Part shown: piece by piece, positions 56,714 through 64,000 of the stretch
Position numbering within the stretch: the first letter of the stretch is position 1
How the letters are laid out: each line of letters begins with the position of its first letter
Source: Sycobia sp. Sy_11
Lineage: Eukaryota; Arthropoda; Insecta; Hymenoptera; Epichrysomallidae
Direction: 5' to 3'
Assembly: GCA_018907035.1 (NCBI GenBank)
Contig: JACCIC010000151.1
Location: 248,001 to 312,000, forward strand
Length of the DNA stretch: 64,000 nucleotides
Notes under the pieces: model-generated
What the model was told of the DNA's origin: nothing
Seen by the model: only the letters and a program-made list of their open reading frames with translations
The model's database searches: none
Program-made: the position numbers and the translations under genes

Positions 56714-57619
56714 TGTAACGGTGCGCGTGTCCGCCTCGAACACGAGGACGGCGGGCACGGCCGTTGCAAAAGGTGTGCCCGGCTGGGCTTAGCCCCAAAT
56801 GAATTCGGCAAAGGAGAGGGGCGGCTCGCGAAGGGCGAAGACTCGCATGCAGGATTTGCACGATTCACGGAATAAGAAGATAGAATATTTAAAATTTAAT
56901 CAGCTTTAATGTCCCGTTAGCTTACACGACGTGTGCGCTAAGGCGCGTCGAGCGCAGACCGAGGGTCGCTGAGGCGACGGCGCGCGCGGAGCTAGGGAAG
57001 AGAAAGAGAGAGAGAAAAGGGGCTGCCACTTACAGCGCGTCGAAGGTGCGCTCGTTGACCCCGCAGGACGTCCTCGTTCAGCAGCAGCACCTTTCTTCAC
57101 CGGGAGAGGCGGCGACTTCGCAGTCCGGAAACCCCGGGATGGGGCGGTTATTCCGCGGAGACGGGGTCGGGCGACAAGTTCGTCCGCTCGGACTCGTCCT
57201 CAGCACGTGTGCACTACACGCACACACAATGCCGTGGCACAAACACGCGCGTCCGGTCGTGTACACTCCCCGAAGAAGAGGTACGTCGCGAGGGGAAACA
57301 CGTGGAGCAGGAGGCGTGTTCCCGTAAACAATCCACCACGACACCGAAAAAAAAACAAGTGCGTGGAGCGAAAGCCGGCTAAAAACGCGTGTCAATCCTC
57401 GCTCTCTTATTTTCTCTCTAACTCTTCGCGCGCGCGGCGGTCTCTCCCCACTCCCCGCTCTTTCTCTCACTTACCTCTCCGCCGGTGTAGTTGTGCGTCG
57501 GCCTGTAACATATAAACATCTATACATCGGAATATACAAACACATATTTACAGGCTACGGCTAGAGAGAGAGTAACGGGACGGGGAAAGCAAGCGCACGC
57601 AGTGCTTGCGTTCCCCGTC

Positions 57620-57622
<3 letters not shown>
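56714..57622 (+). repeat. solo LTR (909 bp) inserted in a (TA)n tract
   Basis: G+C-rich block in A+T-rich surroundings, opening TGTAACGG and closing CCGTCACA, so the ends are TG...CA with inverted repeats. ATAT flanks it on both sides, consistent with a 4-bp target duplication, though the (TA)n context makes this ambiguous. No internal retrotransposon sequence is present, as expected after LTR-LTR recombination. The region near 57503-57565 (GCCTGTAAC ... TTTACAGGCTACGGC) resembles 4190-4275. Orientation is inferred only from the inverted ends and could be either. Confidence 0.78.
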
Positions 57623-57669
<47 letters not shown>

Positions 57670-57704
57670 TATTATATTATATTATATTACACAAATCTAG
57701 ATAA

Positions 57705-57944
57705 TTTAGATAATATTTTCTTAAATGTAATTTTCTTAGGTATATGAAGCTGAAAAATAATTCCTTTTTGTATTACTCTATAGCACTGCAAAAATATTTG
57801 CTAAGATCAAATGTGGATCGATCATGAGCAATGCAACAATAAGACTAAAACAAAAGGTCGCTTGAGAAGTGTTCAGTAACGTATAGCTTGCTTAAAAACT
57901 TTGAAATATTTCTTAAAAATAAACCGTGATTTTAAAACTTCTTG

Positions 57945-58002
<58 letters not shown>

Positions 58003-58140
58003 TATTAAACAAATCTAGATAATCTAGATAATATTTTCTTAAATGTAATTTTCTTAGGTATATGAAGCTGAAAAATAATTATTTGTTGTATTACTATATA
58101 TCACTGAAAAAATATCTGCCAATATCAAGTAAATATTTAT
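57705..58140 (+). repeat. 250-bp direct repeat, copy 2 and partial copy 3
   Basis: Copy 2 spans about 57705-57960 and is followed by (TA)n to about 57995; copy 3 (58016-58140) stops about 120 bp in. The copies suggest tandem growth of this part of the element. Confidence 0.8.
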
Positions 58141-58599
58141 ATGCCTTGTCGCGCATAAAGAATTATTTCTTAAATTAAAATTAAAACAAATATTTTCTTA
58201 GATTGCAAAAGAAGTTGCTTAAAATAGGAAAACCAGAATCTAAAAAATTCCTTCATCAAGAAATTATTCACTTGAATTAAAACGATATAAGCTAGATATT
58301 TTACAACATCCGTTCAACTAAACCGAATCAGTTATGGATTTCTCGAAATTAGCTAAAAAGTAAGAAATTACTTACCTAGATTACCTCATATTTGTTCTTA
58401 TTGCTGAATTTCACGCAAAAAATTATTTTCTTAAATCTAGAGATTATCACCCTAAAAAATAAATTTCCTATTTTTCATCTCACATAGTAAAATATCAATC
58501 TTACATCATTTGAATTCAAGCGAACAAGTTCTTGATGAAGGAACTTTTTAAATGATTGTTTTTTTATTTGAAGCAACTTATTTCACAATCTAAAAAATA

Positions 58600-59060
58600 T
58601 TTATTTAATATCCAGTCACAAAAATTTATTGACTACATTTTAATCAATATTTACTAATATTTATCTAGTATTTTTTTAGTTCAACGATTAATTGGATAAA
58701 TAACTACTTTCAAGATCTTAATTTCTTACATTGAGATATTGGTTTCATAAATTAAGAAAATGATAACCTTGCTTTTGTTACTGTAAAAAACAAATTTACT
58801 ACTCTTCACTTTATAATGGAAAATATTAAATATAATATAAAAGATCAAATATAAATATAAAATATCACTTATATCTAAATACAAGAATATATTTATTGAA
58901 TATTCGGACGCAGAGAATTTTATTAATTATCATTTAATCAATATTTACTAATTATTCTAATATTTTTAGATTATAAGAAACTGATTGCTTATTAATTATC
59001 TTCTCTCAAGAACTCAATTCCTTATATCAAGACATTGGTTTGAAAATTTTACAATATAAT
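58600..59060 (+). repeat. direct repeat pair in the right half of locus B
   Basis: 58605-58770 and 58885-59045 match with divergence. Both contain TTTAATCAATATTTACTAAT, then CAAGA(T/A)CT(T/C)AATTcCTTA and AGA(T/C)ATTGGTTT. Spacing is about 285 bp. Confidence 0.7.
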
Positions 59061-59399
59061 AATCTTGAGTTGTACACTATAGTACACAAATGGGTAATAT
59101 GAGAACTGGGTTCTCTTGTAATTTTGAATTGAAGTGAATAATTTCTTCAATAACGAATTTCTTTTATAATTTCTTTTAATATATTCTAATCATATATATA
59201 GTATGTGTAAGCATATTTGCTTTAATGTGTAAAGCATAATTAATGTCTAAATATACATGTTATATTTTTAAAAATTTTTTTAACTTAATTTTTTTAATTA
59301 CACAGAAATATTGACTTGATATGAGAACCATTTTTTTCTGTGATATAAATACAAAAATTAATTATTTATGGATTTCGTATATGTATTATGATTCAATTT

Positions 59400-60215
59400 A
59401 AGAAAATATTATCTGGATGTGGAAAATGACGTTTTAAAATGAAAACGTTATATAAATTGTTATAATATAAGTATAAATTATATATAAATGCATATATTAT
59501 TCATTGGAATCCATAAACTAATTTCATAATCTATAACTATGAGAGACCTAAAATTGATATATAAGATTTTTATAATTGTCCACAGCGTACTGCGATAGCG
59601 TAATTAATAAGGCGTTAGCTTGTGAATCCAAAGGTCTGTGGATAGAATCCCGGTTAGGTCGAAGTTCTTTTAAGCGAAAGAAATTATTCGCTTAGTTTAA
59701 ACTTTTGATTTTTAAAATCAAGAAAATAATGCTTTGAATCAAGAAACTATGCACTTCTTTTAAACATTTAGCATACTTGAATTTTCATGTTTCTCAAAAT
59801 AAAAACGTATTTCAAGTAATTATTGTTTTAAAGATAGGAATCGAATTCTTCATTTTAAATTAAATTTCTCGAGTAAAGTATTGAAATTCTTAATTCAAGT
59901 ATATATTCACTTAATTTTGTCGGCTTGAATCAAATGACTAAATTTTTTTATTCAAAATCTTCAGTTATTGGTTCAAGAAAAGAGTTTCTTTAGATAAGAA
60001 AATATTTATTTAATTTCCAATTTCAGCCACCCATTTTCTAGAAAATTTTGACAAAAATCTAGGAGATATTTAATTAATCGAAGAATTTATTTTCCTTATA
60101 TTAAATTTTAATCTATTAGTTTGAGGATATATTTTCTCAAAATAAAAAAATCATTTAATTCCCAATATTTGTGTTCTGCTGTTGAGAAAAAATAAACTTG
60201 ATTTTAGAAATGATT
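59400..60215 (-). repeat. middle inverted repeat, right arm
   Basis: Partner of 55660-56474. The tRNA-like stretch is at 59586-59664 on the plus strand. Confidence 0.85.
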
Positions 60216-60350
60216 TTTTTCTGTATATATATATACAAGAAATATAATCAATTTTTTAAAAAACCATTTACTCAAAAGAATGAACTAGTTTTCTCAAATG
60301 GTAGATTAGATATATTTGATTATTCCCTGCCAGTTGTAAAATCTAATAAA

Positions 60351-60685
60351 CAATTAAGTCCCTGATGAGGAGCCGTAGCGAGCTCGAAACGTTGGACAAG
60401 TCCTCAATTAGGTAAGGGTGTTGGGAACAGTCAGACTGCACTTTACTAACAAAGAATTTTTTCAGCTAATATTTTATTTTCAGATTAGTCTACGGGGGTG
60501 AATGTAAACAAGGACAGTCTGACTGTCATTATAATTTTAATTTAATTTTTAATTTAATTTTTATTTTTAATTTTTATTTGATTTTTTTTTATTTATTTTT
60601 ATTTTTATTTTTTATTTTTATTTTTATTTTATTTTTAGATTGAATTGATTAGACTATAAGACCAATAAAAAAATATTTATTAATT
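60351..60685 (+). mobile_element. Penelope-like 3' fragment with 14-bp target-site duplication
   Basis: The fragment starts at CAATTAAGTCCCTGATGAGG and ends TATTTATTAATT. TAAATCTAATAAA-type flanks (taaaatctaataaa, 14 bp) lie at 60337-60350 and 60686-60699. The uninterrupted target is seen at 36380-36400. This copy holds the intact hammerhead-like core described below. Confidence 0.88.
60358..60404 (+). ncRNA. hammerhead-ribozyme-like motif of the PLE
   Basis: CTGATGAG (60362-60369) is followed by GAGC, a loop (CGTAGCGA) and GCTC, which can pair as stem II. Then come GAAAC and, after nine bases, GTC (near 60399). The core boxes CUGAUGA and GAAA and a GUC cleavage site appear in the order of minimal type I hammerheads known from Penelope-like elements. 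Stem III would be only two base pairs (AC with GU). Stem I cannot be formed from the upstream flank in this truncated copy. Confidence 0.65.
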
Positions 60686-61059
60686 TAAAATCTAATAAAT
60701 ATTTAGTTAATTTTATTAAACGAAACACAAAGATTTAAATATTAAAAGTAAGAAATAAATAGTAAAAACTACAAAATATATATATAAATCAAAAAAATAT
60801 GTTCTATTTTTGAAAAAATTATTTGCTTAAAACATAAAAATAGTTTTATTAAAAGATTCATTCCTTTAAATTTAATATTTAAATCTTTGTGCTTCGTTTA
60901 ATAAAATCGAAAAAATGTTTATTAATTTTTAACAACTCGTTGGGTCTAATCAAATAAATATATTGCACCTTTTGGATAAAGCTATTTAATTGTTCATATT
61001 GAATAGCTTTCCCAAAAATTGATTACATTTGTTAAATTTGAGTGTATATATATATAGTT

Positions 61060-61740
61060 TTTCAAATATTTATTTATTTAACTTTATTTTTTGTGTATAT
61101 GTAGTTCCGTTTAGTAAAATTCAAGAAATATTTCTTACTTTTCAATAATTTATTTAGTGTAATGTAATAAATATATGTTCGCTATTCAAATAAACTTAAT
61201 TCTTTGTTTCAAATATGTGGTTTACTCTAAATTACAAAATATTCATTCGTGTTAAATATGTATGTCTCTGTTTTAAACATAAATTTAAACAAATATTTGT
61301 TGTATTCTAATAACTATTGAATTAATTTTAATGAATGCGTGATATAATGTAAATAGCAATGAAATAAAATTTATTATATAAAAATTTAATAAATGCTATT
61401 ATATAAATAATTTACAGGAAGTATAATTTTTGATATCAAATTAGTGTTATTATTAGGCTTATTATCAAGTTTTAAACTCAAAATTTTAAGAAAATACATA
61501 TATATACCTATTTTCTTAAAAATTTGGCAGCGGGGTGTAGGAAATGGGATTCATTGGTGTGGACGAAGAAATTCTTTAAGTGCGTATACCCAGGTATACC
61601 TTTTCATAGCCTCGATCATCGCCACGCAGCAAATTTAAAATTTTAAGAAAATTCGTGTGTATATGAATACATACATACACACTTACGTACACAGGCAAGA
61701 AAATCTATACGCACTTCAAAAATTTCGACACCAATTAATC
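61060..61740 (+). repeat. family F end segment, locus B right side
   Basis: 61130-61640 is the reverse complement of the locus A left side (29110-27195) and 61140-61310 parallels 37900-38090. It includes TTAAGAAAATACATATATA and GCCACGCAGCAAATTT. Confidence 0.75.
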
Positions 61741-61935
61741 CCTTTTATTGCATCTATTGTTTCGGCGTCCCCCCTACTGAAGGCCGTCTCTCCCTCAATC
61801 GCACCAACTCGAAAACCAACATCTGGAATATCGCACGAATGGAGTACCGACGTTCACCGTCGCAGCGCTGAGTGTCAAAATTTTACTGCAATGTGTAACA
61901 TGGGCATCGGCGATCTCTCCTTATTATCTCTGTTT
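61740..61935 (-). repeat. outer inverted repeat, right arm of locus B
   Basis: Reverse complement of 53380-53640 with several indels. Shared segments include AACATCTGGAATATCGCACGA and TCGGCGATCTCTCCTTAT. Confidence 0.8.
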
Positions 61936-62858
61936 GTATTATATTTGGTCATCAATACTTTTAATTGCCAGCCGTAAAGCATGCTAAGTGTTGCTGGCAA
62001 TATTAAGAGTGCACCTCACGATTGCCGGAAGTCCGAATCGATCGATGCGCCTCAAAGAGAAAAATTTTGCGCCAAGTTAGAGAACTAAAATCGATGTTCT
62101 GCACTACCGACATTTCAGGAACGTATCCACAATGAAAATTGTATGAATAGCCCCCTTTCATACATATGTATATATATTGTAAGATATATAGGTTATTTCA
62201 CCCTATACATATGTTGATTATTTCAACAAATAGGAAAAAAGAGAGGGAAAAAGGGAAAAGAGAGAGAGCGAGAGAAGAAGAATAAAGAAAATTATGATAT
62301 AGTTAGTCTAATATATACCTTGGTTGTAGACAAGTTTTAAAATTTTCTTGAAAACTAGTACACGGTTATCGTTGTAAAAAAGGCATAAATCGTTAAAACT
62401 TAATTTTGTTCAAAATATAATAGAAGTGGTGATAAATCGAAATTCTTGCCGAATAATTGAAGGGTGCAATAAACCGGCCGTTCATCCATAAGCCAGCGGA
62501 CATAGATTAAGAATAGTAAAAGCAATAAGCACGTACACAGTTTTCTATAGTAGTTCATCTTGCTCTTCGTAAGGTGGCGCTCTTGTAGCTTTATCTCGCT
62601 ATTATACTTACAAAGTTAACTCTCTCACACCCTGTGTGAGCGTATTCGTGCGTTAGCCTATCGCGGGTGCGTATTAGTTAGGGCTAGCATATTATTTATT
62701 ATAATTTTATGAAATTTTATAAATATTAATAATTTATTTTCTTATTTAATTAAATAAATCTTCTTTTGATTTTTTTTATTAGTAATAGAAAATATAGAAA
62801 TATTTCCCTCCTGTACCTGATAATTAATCCGTCTTTTCCTGGATTATTAACAATTTAT

Positions 62859-62894
<36 letters not shown>

Positions 62895-63056
62895 CTTATA
62901 TAATTTCCAGGATAAACAAAGGTAAATCTGAGGAAGAAATATATGCAAAGAACCTACGGTCTAAAGAAATTGTATTAAACAATTTAATCCGTTCGGGGTT
63001 CTTTGCAACTCTGTCAACGGGTACTTCTACCGGGTGTTTCATAATTAAGTACCCCG
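61936..63056. other. non-coding right flank of locus B
   Basis: 62190-62330 resembles repeat R-A in reverse orientation (TGTAAGATATATAGGTTATTTC, a pyrimidine/purine tract, then TAGTCTAATATAT). (TA)n is at 62862-62892. 62600-62700 is G+C-richer with a small hairpin (CTCACAC ... GTGTGAG). No gene seen. Confidence 0.5.
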
Positions 63057-63058
63057 TT

Positions 63059-63103
<45 letters not shown>

Positions 63104-63431
63104 TAGTTGTCTCGTTTTGACGACTAATGTTTTCCCTTGACGTTGTAATATGCCTCAAGGGTTCCTCCTTCCTCCTGCCGACTGCATGTCCTCGTGAACT
63201 GTCAGTCGAAGTGGTTCGGGTGGGGTCTGACTGTGGTAGGTTCGTTCGGGTCGAGTTGTGGATCGTGAATGTGTCTCGTATATTAACGTTACGAGTATTC
63301 GTATTCACGTCCTCCATTTTTGTGCTCGATCCTCGTCCGGGTTGGATTCCAATCTGCCTATGCAGTGTCTCTGTTAATGATTGAAGCATTCGCTGCATTT
63401 GCATACGCGTAGGCTCAGCTGGAGGAGACAT
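63057..63431 (-). pseudogene. gag-like N-terminal fragment
   Basis: The minus-strand frame opens MSPPAEPTRMQMQRMLQSL and continues with a Thr/Asn/Arg-rich linker, ending in a (TA)n tract that encodes a meaningless Tyr-Ile run. Start and composition resemble Gypsy gag N-termini, as in the 16009-16515 frame. The evidence is only compositional; it could be an unrelated ORF. Confidence 0.35.
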
Positions 63432-64000
63432 TGATCCAATTCATGAGTGATCTTACAAAAGTGCCAATTTTCGATTTTTTTATCGATGTTTCTTGCCAGT
63501 GGCATTTGAGATGCAGACATGGTATCCGAAATTTAACGGGAAGCTAATATATAATGGGAATAATCTGCTCTTTTAGGTTACAGGTTTTTGTGCCCTTAAT
63601 GCACTGAAATAGGCCAAGGTTTGCTCACCTCTATTGTAATCGCGCAAAATATTTTGTGCGAGTACACCAGAGGTTTAATTTTATTACAAGAGCAAAGAAG
63701 GGATATAATAAAATATGCCTTCTTGACTCCTGCTCTTATATATCAAAAAAATTAGATAAAAAATATATATTTTCCTAAGGTGTACCTATAAAACAAAAAA
63801 TAAAATATACAAATAAAAATATTATATAAATAATTATATTATTTTATAAAATATATTATATCCTATTTAGAGGAAACCTTGGTGAATTTGTATTGAATAA
63901 ATCGCCAGCGAAACTGTTCATTTTATATCAATTTCACTAAACAATAAGAAAAATTTTACTAAAAAAATGTTTTATTTTTAAGTAATAATACAAAGCGAAT
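63432..64000. other. window end, possible leader or LTR sequence
   Basis: If the previous entry is gag, this would hold its leader and LTR, but I found no primer-binding site or LTR ends. A+T-rich beyond 63700. Confidence 0.3.

Larger units (their letters stand above)
60216..61060 (+). repeat. family F internal segment with PLE insertion
   Basis: Matches 36290-36710 and 29680-29870 in the same orientation (ACCATTTACTCaAAAGAATG, then AAATAGTTTtATTAAAAGAT, CTCGTTGGGT, ATAGCTTTcCCAAAAATTGA). It is interrupted at 60351-60685 by a PLE fragment. Confidence 0.8.
53060..62340. mobile_element. giant inverted-repeat element, family F locus B
   Basis: Three nested pairs of inverted repeats are visible. 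Outer: 53380-53640 with 61740-61935 (GGAGAGATCGCCGA, GTGCGATATTCCAGATGTTG and TGCAATAAAAG on the left; their complements on the right). Middle: 55660-56474 with 59400-60215. Inner: 58185-58310 with 58490-58610. The middle and inner pairs share one axis near 58395 once the 909-bp solo LTR in the left arm is discounted. There is no long open frame anywhere inside. Ends near 53060 and 62340 are tentative; the right one resembles repeat R-A. The layout is like foldback-type elements, but the class is not established. Confidence 0.6.

Noticed and set aside
57078..57515. Overlapping long frames on both strands inside the solo LTR
   Set aside because: G+C-rich, low-complexity LTR sequence is open by chance in several frames; no protein family resemblance.
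59586..59664. Functional tRNA gene
   Set aside because: Acceptor and T stems do not pair and the T loop is altered; only a degenerate tRNA-like sequence.

Overview
The window is intergenic, repeat-dominated DNA from an insect genome, most likely a hymenopteran such as an ant. The signs are high A+T content, many (TA)n and (GA)n tracts, several mauritiana-type mariner elements, Ty3/Gypsy and BEL/Pao LTR retrotransposons, and Penelope-like elements (PLEs). I found no host protein-coding gene, rRNA, functional tRNA or CRISPR array that I could defend. Almost everything recognisable is a transposable element, and most copies are broken and nested in one another.

Region by region. 1-3440: the 3' half of a Ty3/Gypsy pol, a small extra ORF, a complete LTR and then a tRNA-Lys-type primer-binding site, so the LTR sits between two element bodies. 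4725-7140: a mariner fragment, a decayed minus-strand Gypsy and a PLE remnant. 7150-11025: a minus-strand BEL/Pao pol split by mariner copy 1. 11025-16520: two juxtaposed minus-strand Gypsy fragments. 17277-22800: A+T-rich DNA with short interspersed repeats and one promoter or leader-like block. 22800-26640: a minus-strand Gypsy split by mariner copy 2. 26665-38100: copies of a long, inverted-repeat-bearing family (here called F), mariner copy 3, a near-identical 1.365-kb tandem triplication carrying part of another mariner, a third mariner nested in that one, and two PLE 3' fragments inside direct repeats.

38782-48570 holds three LTRs of one Gypsy-like family with tRNA-Trp-type primer-binding sites. 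The first internal region has lost gag-pol but keeps a long third ORF that reads as leucine-rich-repeat-like. The second keeps leader, gag, protease, RT, RNase H and integrase but has lost the end of the third ORF; a PLE with RT and GIY-YIG endonuclease is inserted in its leader. 48571-52735 is A+T-rich with nothing recognisable. 53060-62340 is a roughly 9-kb structure built from nested inverted repeats, interrupted by a 909-bp solo LTR and by a PLE with a 14-bp target-site duplication. The right edge carries a minus-strand gag-like fragment.

How the parts relate: the three mauritiana-type mariners are nearly identical, two have uninterrupted 347-codon transposase genes, and all sit at TA targets inside older elements. 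They are the youngest intact mobile DNA here. The most unusual items are the LRR-like third ORF of the tRNA-Trp retrotransposon, the giant inverted-repeat element, the tandem triplication, and the hammerhead-ribozyme-like core at the start of a PLE copy. All coordinates of decayed elements are approximate, and identities were judged by eye.
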